A stretch of 59,412 nucleotides of DNA, taken from contig JAGBSO010000006.1 in assembly GCA_017631795.1 (NCBI GenBank), positions 1 to 59,412 of the forward strand. The letters run 5' to 3'. Under the pieces are notes generated by a model. That model was not told where the DNA came from and searched no databases. It worked only from the letters and a program-made list of their open reading frames with translations. The DNA comes from Clostridia bacterium. GTDB lineage: Bacteria > Bacillota > Clostridia > Oscillospirales > Acutalibacteraceae. Both the position numbers and the translations under genes were made by a program. Shown in pieces: positions 26,051 to 34,769 of this stretch; the first letter of the stretch is position 1, and each line of letters starts with the position of its first letter.

Positions 26051-26275
26051 ATGCCGGAATTCACTTATGAAATCGTAAAAACATTCGGAGTTATCTCAGA
26101 AGGAGCAGGCGGCTGGGCAAAAGAGCTCAACCTTATCAGCTGGAACGGAAAAGAACCCAAGTATGATATCCGTGACTGGGGTCCTGATCATGAAAAAATG
26201 GGCAAGGGCATAACTCTTACTGCAAACGATGCAAAAGCTCTTAAGGAACTTCTCAGCGGAATTGATTTTGAATAA
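26051..26275 (+). CDS. YdbC/PC4-like single-stranded DNA-binding protein
   Basis: 74 residues. Clear match by memory to the YdbC family of Firmicutes, a bacterial relative of the eukaryotic coactivator PC4: 'GGWAKELNLISWNGKEPKYD' followed by IRDW and 'HEKMGKGITLTANDAKAL'. Relatives dimerise and bind single-stranded DNA; physiological role is not settled. Strong TCTGGAGGAATT ribosome site. Transcribed divergently from the phage head module and followed by a stable hairpin. It could be unrelated to the module. Confidence 0.9.
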   Translation: MPEFTYEIVKTFGVISEGAGGWAKELNLISWNGKEPKYDIRDWGPDHEKMGKGITLTANDAKALKELLSGIDFE

Positions 26276-26300
26276 TCATAATAAATACATAATTTAACTG

Positions 26301-26381
26301 ACACCTTTGCCTGTCGGTAAAGGTGTTGTGAGCCGGTTTTCCGTCAGATGCATTCAGAACGGACGATCGGTTTTATTTTTT
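26301..26381 (+). terminator. Two hairpins and U-tract between ydbC and GH31
   Basis: Hairpin 1 (26301-26326): ACACCTTTGCC with GGTAAAGGTGT, 11 bp with one G-U and a TGTC loop, no U-tract. Hairpin 2: CCGT with ACGG (about 26341-26362), closed by flanking CCG (26333) and CGG (26368), then TTTTATTTTTTT. Together they probably terminate ydbC; the double structure could also be an attenuator for the GH31 gene, because no clear separate promoter was found. Confidence 0.45.
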
Positions 26382-26403
26382 TACTATACAGGAGTTAATT
26401 TAT

Positions 26404-28830
26404 ATGGAAAGATTTGCAAAGGCATTCCGTGACGAAATCAGCGGAAAAACACCTGACAGTCAGGTTGTTGTGAAAAACAATCTGAGAATAAGTGTGCTCA
26501 CATCAAGACTTATCAGAGTTGAAACTCAGCCTGACGGAAAATTCTGCGATATGCCCACACAGACTGTGCTTAACAGAAATTTTGATGCACCGTCATTCAG
26601 AGTTTCGGAAAACGGCTCACGTACTGAAATCAGAACTGATGATGTGACATTTATTTTTTCGGCAGACGGAAAACTTGTGTGTGCCGAAATGAAGAATATG
26701 ACAGACAACTGCAAAAAAGGCAATCTCAAGGGCACAAGACGGACTCTTGATATGACTGCCGGTAAAGTCAGCCTTGAAGACGGCATTCTTTCACGCAACG
26801 GTGCAGCAGTCATGGACGATTCACAGACACTTGTGCTTACAGAAGACGGTACTGTGTGTCCGAGAAATGAATATATCGGCAGAAAAGACGGCGGCACAGA
26901 TAAATATATTTTTGCATACGGACACGATTACAAGGGCGCACTCCGTGATTTTTACCGTCTTACAGGAAAAACACCGCTTATTCCCCGTTTTGCATTCGGC
27001 AACTGGTGGAGCCGATACAAGGCATACACTCAGGAAGAATATCTTACACTGATGAAACGTTTTATCGATTCCGAAATCCCCGTTACAGTTGCGACTATTG
27101 ATATGGACTGGCATTGGGTAGATGTCAAAGAGCGTTTCGGTAAGGACGCAACACCCGACAGGGAAATTGACGGTGCAAAAAACAAAGTTATGGCTGCATT
27201 CCAGGCATCAGGCTGGACAGGTTACAGCTGGAATACAGAACTTTTCCCCGATTACAAAGGTTTTCTTAAAACTCTCAAGGACAGTAATTTCAAAGTTACC
27301 GTAAATCTTCATCCCTCAGACGGTGTAAGATTCTTTGAAGATATGTATAAGGATTTTGCCGAATTCATGGGCATTGATCCTGCAACAAAACAGACAATTC
27401 AGTTTGATATTTCAGACAAAAAGTTCACAGAAGGTTATTTCAGATATCTTCATCACGGTTATGAAGAAGACGGTGTGGATTTCTGGTGGATAGACTGGCA
27501 GCAGGGCAAAAATTCAAGTGTCAAAGGCCTTGACCCGCTTTGGTGGCTGAATCATTATCATAGTATAGACAGCGCAAGAAACGGCAACAGACCGCTTATT
27601 CTTTCCCGTTATGCAGGTCCCGGCAGTCACAGATATCCCCTCGGATTTTCCGGTGATACACTTGTTGTCTGGCCTGCACTTGAATTCCAGCCTTACTTCA
27701 CCGCAAATGCTTCAAACGCAGGTTATTCATGGTGGAGTCATGATATAGGCGGTCATCACATGGGTAAACGTGACGATGAGCTTTATATCCGTTGGCTTCA
27801 GTTCGGTACATTCAGTCCCATCAACCGTCTGCACTCAACAAGCAATGAATTCCTCGGCAAAGAACCGTGGAAATTCAGCAAGGATACAGAGAAAAATGCT
27901 GTTGAATATCTCAGACTCCGTCACAGACTCATACCTTATATATATACAATGAATATGCTCACTCACCGTGACGGCAGACCTCTGATGGAGCCTATGTATT
28001 ACGAGAATCCCGAAAACGATGAAGCATATAATGTTCCTAATGAATATTGGTTCGGCACGGAGCTTATTGTTGCACCTATCACAGCAAAAACAGATAAAAA
28101 GACACTCACTTCCTCAACAGATGTCTGGCTTCCCGAAGGAAGATACACAGATATCTTCACAGGCAGAATCTATAACGGCGGCAGAACAATAAAAATGTTC
28201 CGCGATCTGTCTTCAATTCCTGTTCTTGCAAAAGAAGGCTCGATCATTCCTCTTGCAACTGATGACAGAACGAATGACTGCTCAAACCCCGAAGATATGG
28301 AAATTCTCATCTTCAGAGGCAACGGAAAATTCAGACTCTATGAAGATGACGGCGAGACAATGAATTATCAGAACGGCGCTTTTGCTCAAACAGAATTTGA
28401 AGTGACTGAGAAAAACGCAGATGTCACATTTGCTGTTAAGTCTGCAGAAGGTGACTTGTCTGTAATTCCCGCAAAACGCAGATATACATTCTCATTCAGG
28501 GATATTGCAGACTGTGAAACTGTACAGGTAACAGTAAATAATAAAAATGTTGCTTGTGAACAGACAAAAAAAGACGGATTGATTCAGATTTCTGCAGAAA
28601 TTGCCGCTGCAGATGAACTTCAGATTGTTCTGAAAAATATAAGTGCAAAGAAAAACCCGCCCAGAAAAGAAATGCTCACAGACATGCTTTCAAAGGTTCA
28701 GGGAAGTAATAATGCGAAAATGGTTCTTTATACTGCCTGCATAGAAGATACTTTCAACGGTAAAATACTTGCAAACAAGGCAGTGCGTGACTCCGTAAAG
28801 GAAATAAAAATTCTTGCAGAAAATTCATAG
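26404..28830 (+). CDS. Glycoside hydrolase family 31 (alpha-glucosidase/alpha-xylosidase-like)
   Basis: Retaining exo-alpha-glycosidase, 808 residues. N-terminal beta-sandwich, then a TIM barrel from about 190: 'IPVTVATIDMDWHW', the nucleophile strand 'DFWWIDWQQG' near 360 (Asp), and 'GFSGDTLVVW' near 418 (acid/base Asp); 'AGYSWWSHDIGGHHMG' and 'RWLQFGTFSPINRLHS' are classic GH31 signatures. C-terminal beta domains and about 75 extra residues follow. No signal peptide: cytosolic. Substrate specificity (maltose, isomaltose or xylosyl) cannot be fixed. Start ATG with CAGGAG upstream; ends at the terminator 28832. Confidence 0.94.
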   Translation: MERFAKAFRDEISGKTPDSQVVVKNNLRISVLTSRLIRVETQPDGKFCDMPTQTVLNRNFDAPSFRVSENGSRTEIRTDDVTFIFSADGKLVCAEMKNMTDNCKKGNLKGTRRTLDMTAGKVSLEDGILSRNGAAVMDDSQTLVLTEDGTVCPRNEYIGRKDGGTDKYIFAYGHDYKGALRDFYRLTGKTPLIPRFAFGNWWSRYKAYTQEEYLTLMKRFIDSEIPVTVATIDMDWHWVDVKERFGKDATPDREIDGAKNKVMAAFQASGWTGYSWNTELFPDYKGFLKTLKDSNFKVTVNLHPSDGVRFFEDMYKDFAEFMGIDPATKQTIQFDISDKKFTEGYFRYLHHGYEEDGVDFWWIDWQQGKNSSVKGLDPLWWLNHYHSIDSARNGNRPLILSRYAGPGSHRYPLGFSGDTLVVWPALEFQPYFTANASNAGYSWWSHDIGGHHMGKRDDELYIRWLQFGTFSPINRLHSTSNEFLGKEPWKFSKDTEKNAVEYLRLRHRLIPYIYTMNMLTHRDGRPLMEPMYYENPENDEAYNVPNEYWFGTELIVAPITAKTDKKTLTSSTDVWLPEGRYTDIFTGRIYNGGRTIKMFRDLSSIPVLAKEGSIIPLATDDRTNDCSNPEDMEILIFRGNGKFRLYEDDGETMNYQNGAFAQTEFEVTEKNADVTFAVKSAEGDLSVIPAKRRYTFSFRDIADCETVQVTVNNKNVACEQTKKDGLIQISAEIAAADELQIVLKNISAKKNPPRKEMLTDMLSKVQGSNNAKMVLYTACIEDTFNGKILANKAVRDSVKEIKILAENS

Positions 28831-28831
28831 T

Positions 28832-28860
28832 AAAAAAGGATGGGGAACCCCATCCTTTTT
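28832..28860 (+). terminator. Terminator of GH31 gene
   Basis: AAAAAAGGATGGGG pairs with CCCCATCCTTTTT around an AA loop: very stable, with both A- and T-tracts. Confidence 0.95.
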
Positions 28861-28911
28861 AATTTAATGCTAAAATGTATAAAAGTTTACAATTCAGATA
28901 GTTATTTATTG

Positions 28912-28940
28912 TTGACTTTTTGCAAAAGTTATTCTATAAT
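28912..28940 (+). promoter_or_regulatory. Promoter of the giant secreted protein
   Basis: TTGACT (28912-28917), 17-base spacer, TATAAT (28935-28940); leader about 45 nt with AAAGGAAAGGA before the ATG at 28993. Confidence 0.85.
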
Positions 28941-28992
28941 GCTTTTGTATATCTTTATTCAGATATAATAATAAAGGAAAGGATACATAATT

Positions 28993-31900
28993 ATGAAAAC
29001 GAAAATGAGACTTAAATCAAGTCTTGCATTACTTCTTACTGTAGTAATGCTGTTTTCTGTCATGTCTCCCATGACAGCTTTTGCGGCAGGTTTGAGTGTT
29101 GATCTCGGAATGCTCGGTTCAAACACAAAGCTTACCTCAAAAACGGACTATAATATAGCTCCGGGTATCACAGAATCACACATTATCACACACAACAAAG
29201 ACGGTTCAAACCAGATTAAGAGCTTCGCTCTTGAAGTTGATCTGTCAAATCCCAATGTAGGTGTTCTTGCAAGTTACAAAAACTACATGGACAACCTTTC
29301 AGCTACACCCACATGGGGTATGGAGACTGTCCGTGATCAGGCTGTGGCTGCAGAAAAGTATTATAAGAATACAAAGAATCAGCCTAACTTTGAGGTTGTT
29401 GCCGGTGTAAACGGTGACTTCTTCAATATGTCAACAGGTGCTCCTACAGGTACTCTTGTTATGAACGGCATAACATACAACACCAATGACAGCTGGAACT
29501 ATTTTGCAATTCTTGATGACGGCTCAGCTGTTATCGGCAGCGGTGCAGTTCCCTCAAATGCAAAAGAAGTTGTCGGCGGTCCCGCTATTATCCTTAAAAA
29601 CGGTGTTATTGATGCATCAAGCGGCTACGGTGTTGATCAGCTTCCCAGAACAGCAGTCGGTATCAAGGCTGACGGTTCCGTTGTATTCGTTGTTGCAGAC
29701 GGTCGTCAGGCTCCTGATTCATGCGGTCAGACATTCCAGGAACTCGCAGAAGAAATGAAGGCTCTGGGCTGTGTTGATGCTCTTTCACTTGACGGCGGCG
29801 GATCAGCAACAATGGTTTCACAGCACGAAGGTGAAGAGGCTCTTGCTTGCGTCAACAGTCCCTCTGACGGTACTGAAAGAACAGTTTCAACAGCTATTCT
29901 TATCTATTCAAATGTAGCTCCCGACGGTGCATTTAATCATGCAGTTCTTACTCCCAACAACGAAATATACACACCCAATTCAACAGTAGAACTTGCTGCA
30001 AAGGGTGTTGATAATGCCGGTGCAGCAGCAGATCTTCCCGCAAACGGTGAATTTGTTCTCAGAGATGAAGCATTCGGTACTATCGAAGGCAATGTATTTA
30101 CATCAACAGGCAAAACAGGTTCTGTTACTGTTGATTATGTTGTGGACGGTTTTGCAAAAGGCTCAACAACATTTGAAATTCAGGCTCCCGATTATATCGG
30201 ATTTACAAATACAGAAGTCAGCCTTGGCTTTGATGCACAGACAGACTTCGGTCTTCAGGTAAAATATAACGACAAGAAGATTAACTATAAAGTCGGCGAT
30301 ATCGTATGGTCAATGAGTGATCCCGCAATGGGTTCATTTGAAGGCAATACATTCACATCATCAGATTCAGCATCAGTTACAGGTATTGTTACTGCTGCTT
30401 CTGCATTTGATGAAAACGTAAAGGGCGAAATTACTGCAGTTATCGGTAAACTTCCTTCAATCATCTGGGACTTTGAAAATCCCGAAGATTATGTTTTCGG
30501 TACAGGTGTTTATGAAGCCAGCGGCGGTACTATCACATCATATGAATCTGACTATGTTCCCGGAACAACTACAATGATCAAGGGTTCATACGGCAGAGGC
30601 GCAACATCTGTTGCAACAGTTGTCAATGCAGATGAAGGCGAAGTACGTTTTGACTCTTATGCTCTTAAATTTGAATATGACCTTACAAATGTAGGCGCTG
30701 TTACTGAAGGTGCTTGTATCGGTGGTGTTTCTGCAACAGAATCAACAGAAGGTACTCCCACAGCTGTCGGTATGTGGCTCTATGCTCCCGAAGGAACTCC
30801 CAATCTCTGGGTACGTATGAGATTCAGAGACGGCAACGGTTCAGTTCAGACTGTCAACTTTACTCCCAACCTTGAAAAAGTTTCAGAAAATTCTGACGGT
30901 ACCATCACAGGTATCGGCGGTATCAACTGGACAGGTTGGATGTATCTTGAAGCAGACCTTTCAAACTTTGTTGCACCTTTCAGCTTCTTTGCAGGTGAAA
31001 CAATCCGTCTTATGATCCTTAACAACAGTTCAGGTCATTACACATACACAGGTCCTGCAGAAGGAACACATTCAAACGGAACTCCTCTGAGCACATACAA
31101 ATATCTTCCCCAGGCAGACAGAAAAGGTGTTGTTTACATCGATAACGTTCAGTTCGTTTACGGTGCAAACACAGATGATACACATAATCCTGTTATAAAC
31201 TCAATTAAAGTAGGTAATGCTGACCGTTCAGATATGGTCAACATCGGTGCAAACACAGTTGTAACAAACAACGATATGCTTATCCAGGCAGCATTTGCAG
31301 ACTACGAAGACAAGTATGCAACAGGTATCAACTACGATGCATGCCGTCTTTACATCGACGGTAAGGATGTTACTGCTTCAACACAGCTTGTTGACGGTGA
31401 ATTCAACTACATCAGCAAGCTTGCAAACGGTATCCACTCCGTAAAACTCGTTGTACGTGATAAGTTCAACAATGAAACATCAGAAACACGTTATTTCACA
31501 GTTGACGGTACGCAGAATCTTCCCACAGTAAAGGTTGAATCAGCATCAGACACATGTGTTCTTAACGACAGTATCAGTCTGAATGTTCTTTCAAATGCAG
31601 CTGATAAGATCACATCTGTTACAACAGAAATTCAGCTTGACGCTGATATAGTGAAAGATGCATCTGCTCTTACAATCGAACCCGCAGCAGGTTTCACTGC
31701 AACAAGTGAATACAGTAACGGTCTTCTTAAGCTTACATTGACAAAGGAAATCGCTGAGGTTTCAGAATCAGCAGAAGAATTTGTTTCTATTGCAACAATC
31801 AAAGCTGCAATTCCTCACAATGTTGCTGAAGGAAAGAATTTCTCATTCAGAGTTCTTCAGGGTGTAATCACATTCAACGATGCAGACTGCGTAACAGATA

Positions 31901-34656
31901 CATTTGCAGCATCCACAGTAGAAATTCCCGTTGTCGGTGCATACAAGGTATATGCAGAACCCGTTATCGTTGATAATTACGGCATTTTCCATGTTACAGA
32001 TGCAGAAGGCAATCCCGCTGAAGGTGTTACTGTTTACAATGCTGCAAACGATGCAGTTATCGGCACAACAAACAAGAACGGCATCTTCAGATATGCAGGT
32101 TTCAGTAACTCAGTTCAGAGCTTTACTGTTTATGCAATGAAAGACGGCAAGTACTCATTCAAGTACTCATCACAGTCACTCACACCCGCATGTAATAATG
32201 AAGGCAAGCCCGAATATGTTCATATCAATGCTTCTGCAGACGGCAGCACAGAAAAGAACATTTCATGGCTCTCCAATCCTCTCTTTGCAAAGGATAGTGA
32301 TTTTGTTCAGTACGCAACAAAGGCTGATTACGAAGCAAAAGGCACAGCAGCTTTCACAAATAAGGAAGGCGTTGTAACTCTTCAGACATTCCTCGGAAGT
32401 ACTGATATCACACAGAACTATATTGCAAATATCAATACAGCAAATCTTTCAGGTCTTGCTGCAGATACAGAATATGTTTACCGTGTAGGTGACGGTAAAG
32501 TATGGTCAGAAGTCAAGTCATTCAGCACAGTTCTTGCAAAGGCTGATACAAACTTCTTTATCTTCGGTGATATCCAGGCTCAGGATACCACAAAGGTTTC
32601 AAACCTTCTCGGTGCAGTTGCAACAGACGGTAAGGACTATGCTTTCGGTATCCAGACCGGTGACGCTGTTGAAGTAGGCAGCATGTATCCTGACTGGGCA
32701 GATATCCTCAATGTATTTGCAGACGAAAATATTGTTGATACAGATATGCTTCATGTTCTCGGTAACCATGAATACATGGGTGATCCCGAAGCTGATGCAG
32801 CAAGCGGTATCTTCAACACAGCAAACAAAAAGTATTATTCAGTTGAATACGGCAATGTTTATGTTGCAGTAATCAACTATGATCTTAACAACTCAGCATA
32901 TATCGAAGAAGTTTGCAACTGGCTTAAGTCTGATGCAGCATCTTCAGATGCTACATGGAAGTTCGTAGCACTCCACACACCTCCCTATGGTACAAACATT
33001 CTTGACGAACAGGCAAACTGGCAGGCAATGCTTCCTCCCGTTGCAGAAGAAGCAGGTATTGACTTCGTATTCTCAGGTCATGACCATTCTTATGCAAGAA
33101 CTAATCCTATGGTAGGCGGCAATGTTGATGAAAACGGTGTTGTTTACTTCATCAGCGGTAGCTCAGGTGAAAAGTCATACGGTGTTACAGTTAACCCCGA
33201 TTACAATTTCGCAATGGCTACAAATGAATACTCAGGTATTTACATCTCTGTTTCAACAACAGATACAACTGCAACAGTCAACGTTTATGATGTTACAAGT
33301 GCAGATAACAAGATTCTCTTTGATAGCTACACAAAGACTATAAAAACAGAATGTTCAGAAGCCGGTCATCAGTTTGCTCATGCTTACGGTTACCTTGAAT
33401 GTACAGTATGTGGTTACACAGACTATGTTACAGGTTATACAGGAATCGCAACAGATGCAGAAACAGGTCGTTATGTAAATATCGTTGACGGTAAGCTTGT
33501 TGCAAACAAGTGGATTGAAATTGACGGTTCGGTTTATTATCTCGGTGCTGACGGTATTGCTGTAGCAGGCGATCAGAAGATCGGCGATTATGAATATCCG
33601 TTTGCTGAAGACGGTAAACTTGAAAAGTACGCATTCGTTCTTGAAGACGGCACTCTTGCAACAAACAGATGGATCGGTCAGCAGTACTATCTCGGCAAAG
33701 ATGGTCTTCCCTCAACAGGTGAAGTTAAAATCGATAAGTACACATATACTTTCGATGATGAAGGTAATTTTGTAAAGGGTGCTCTTGCAAAAGAAGGCTA
33801 CTACACTTATTACTACATCGCAGGTGAAAAACAGCGTGGCTGGCACATGATTGACGGTTATTGGTACTACTTCGACAGACAGACCGGTTACGGCATGGCA
33901 ACACTCGAAAATGACGGTAAGATCTCAATCGATAAAGTCAAGGACGGAAAATATCCGATCGAAAGCACAGATTCACTTCTTCTCTTTGCATTTGATAATC
34001 AGGGCAGACTTGTAGAAGGTGCTCTTACAGAAACTGCAAACGGTCTTGTTTACTACTGGGGTAACAATGAAAGACTTACCGGATGGCAGTATGCTTCAGG
34101 CAATATTTACTTCTTCGGTGATGACTTCTATGCTGTAACAGGCAAGCAGACAATCGATGATACAGAATATACATTCTCAGCAGACGGTAAGCTTCAGCTT
34201 AAGGATGAAAACTTTGCTCTTAAGGGATTGTTCTACTATTTCGATGTAAACGGCAAGATTATGCAGAATCACATTGAAGACCATCCTTATGTCAAGGTTG
34301 TTGACGAAGCTGTTGAACCGCAGATCGGTGTAACAGGTCTTACTGCAGGTGAACACTGTGAAACTTGCGATAAGATCACAGTTGCCCAGAAAGAAGTTCC
34401 TGCTCTCAAAGATCCTGATAAGCCTACAGATCCCGAACCTCCTGTAAATCCTTCTTACAGACTCGGTAATCTTAACGGTGACGATGAGATTACAGCAGCT
34501 GATGCAAGACTTGCTCTCAGAATTGCAGCAAAACTTGAGCCTGTAACTGATTCAAAAATGTTTATTGTTGCTGACGTAAATGTTGACGGTGTTATCACAT
34601 CAGCAGACGCAAGAAAGATCCTCAGAGTTGCAGCAAAGCTTGACGAAAGCTTCTGA
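28993..34656 (+). CDS. Secreted multidomain phosphodiester glycosidase - metallophosphatase - repeat - dockerin protein
   Basis: 1887 residues. Signal peptide (about 1-32, ends AFA-AG). Then a phosphodiester glycosidase (NAGPA) domain with 'VNGDFFNMSTGAPTGTLVMN' near 138 and 'LSLDGGGSATMV' near 266; Ig-like strands; a lectin-like region (about 490-735); a cohesin-like beta domain (about 850-985); an approximately 1085-1180 fibronectin-like unit; a purple-acid-phosphatase-type metallophosphatase with 'FIFGDIQAQD' near 1187, 'VLGNHEYMG' near 1255 and 'SGHDHSYARTNP' near 1362; then wall-binding-like 'GWHMIDGYWYYFDRQTG' repeats (about 1495-1770); and a type I dockerin with two calcium loops (1820-1885). 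Probably cell-bound or complex-bound, removing phosphate-linked sugars. Domain limits are estimates. Confidence 0.85.
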   Translation: MKTKMRLKSSLALLLTVVMLFSVMSPMTAFAAGLSVDLGMLGSNTKLTSKTDYNIAPGITESHIITHNKDGSNQIKSFALEVDLSNPNVGVLASYKNYMDNLSATPTWGMETVRDQAVAAEKYYKNTKNQPNFEVVAGVNGDFFNMSTGAPTGTLVMNGITYNTNDSWNYFAILDDGSAVIGSGAVPSNAKEVVGGPAIILKNGVIDASSGYGVDQLPRTAVGIKADGSVVFVVADGRQAPDSCGQTFQELAEEMKALGCVDALSLDGGGSATMVSQHEGEEALACVNSPSDGTERTVSTAILIYSNVAPDGAFNHAVLTPNNEIYTPNSTVELAAKGVDNAGAAADLPANGEFVLRDEAFGTIEGNVFTSTGKTGSVTVDYVVDGFAKGSTTFEIQAPDYIGFTNTEVSLGFDAQTDFGLQVKYNDKKINYKVGDIVWSMSDPAMGSFEGNTFTSSDSASVTGIVTAASAFDENVKGEITAVIGKLPSIIWDFENPEDYVFGTGVYEASGGTITSYESDYVPGTTTMIKGSYGRGATSVATVVNADEGEVRFDSYALKFEYDLTNVGAVTEGACIGGVSATESTEGTPTAVGMWLYAPEGTPNLWVRMRFRDGNGSVQTVNFTPNLEKVSENSDGTITGIGGINWTGWMYLEADLSNFVAPFSFFAGETIRLMILNNSSGHYTYTGPAEGTHSNGTPLSTYKYLPQADRKGVVYIDNVQFVYGANTDDTHNPVINSIKVGNADRSDMVNIGANTVVTNNDMLIQAAFADYEDKYATGINYDACRLYIDGKDVTASTQLVDGEFNYISKLANGIHSVKLVVRDKFNNETSETRYFTVDGTQNLPTVKVESASDTCVLNDSISLNVLSNAADKITSVTTEIQLDADIVKDASALTIEPAAGFTATSEYSNGLLKLTLTKEIAEVSESAEEFVSIATIKAAIPHNVAEGKNFSFRVLQGVITFNDADCVTDTFAASTVEIPVVGAYKVYAEPVIVDNYGIFHVTDAEGNPAEGVTVYNAANDAVIGTTNKNGIFRYAGFSNSVQSFTVYAMKDGKYSFKYSSQSLTPACNNEGKPEYVHINASADGSTEKNISWLSNPLFAKDSDFVQYATKADYEAKGTAAFTNKEGVVTLQTFLGSTDITQNYIANINTANLSGLAADTEYVYRVGDGKVWSEVKSFSTVLAKADTNFFIFGDIQAQDTTKVSNLLGAVATDGKDYAFGIQTGDAVEVGSMYPDWADILNVFADENIVDTDMLHVLGNHEYMGDPEADAASGIFNTANKKYYSVEYGNVYVAVINYDLNNSAYIEEVCNWLKSDAASSDATWKFVALHTPPYGTNILDEQANWQAMLPPVAEEAGIDFVFSGHDHSYARTNPMVGGNVDENGVVYFISGSSGEKSYGVTVNPDYNFAMATNEYSGIYISVSTTDTTATVNVYDVTSADNKILFDSYTKTIKTECSEAGHQFAHAYGYLECTVCGYTDYVTGYTGIATDAETGRYVNIVDGKLVANKWIEIDGSVYYLGADGIAVAGDQKIGDYEYPFAEDGKLEKYAFVLEDGTLATNRWIGQQYYLGKDGLPSTGEVKIDKYTYTFDDEGNFVKGALAKEGYYTYYYIAGEKQRGWHMIDGYWYYFDRQTGYGMATLENDGKISIDKVKDGKYPIESTDSLLLFAFDNQGRLVEGALTETANGLVYYWGNNERLTGWQYASGNIYFFGDDFYAVTGKQTIDDTEYTFSADGKLQLKDENFALKGLFYYFDVNGKIMQNHIEDHPYVKVVDEAVEPQIGVTGLTAGEHCETCDKITVAQKEVPALKDPDKPTDPEPPVNPSYRLGNLNGDDEITAADARLALRIAAKLEPVTDSKMFIVADVNVDGVITSADARKILRVAAKLDESF

Positions 34657-34679
34657 GAATCTGCAGTAAATTTAAACAA

Positions 34680-34708
34680 TTGACTTTTATCCCCTTCTTC
34701 TATATAAT
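34680..34708 (+). promoter_or_regulatory. Promoter of the dockerin CotH gene, inside a terminator
   Basis: TTGACT (34680-34685), 17-base spacer, TATAAT (34703-34708). The -10 box forms the loop of the terminator hairpin 34688-34724. Confidence 0.8.
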
Positions 34709-34735
34709 GTAGGAGAAGGGGATATCTTTTTTTTT
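34688..34735 (+). terminator. Terminator of the giant gene, overlapping the next promoter
   Basis: TATCCCCTTCT (34688-34698) pairs with AGAAGGGGATA (34714-34724), loop of 15 bases, followed by T9 (34727-34735). A transcript started at the internal promoter begins near the 3' arm and cannot form the hairpin, so it escapes. Confidence 0.85.
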
Positions 34736-34769
34736 CTGTTATTTATCCCTGAAAACAAGGAGGTTCATA

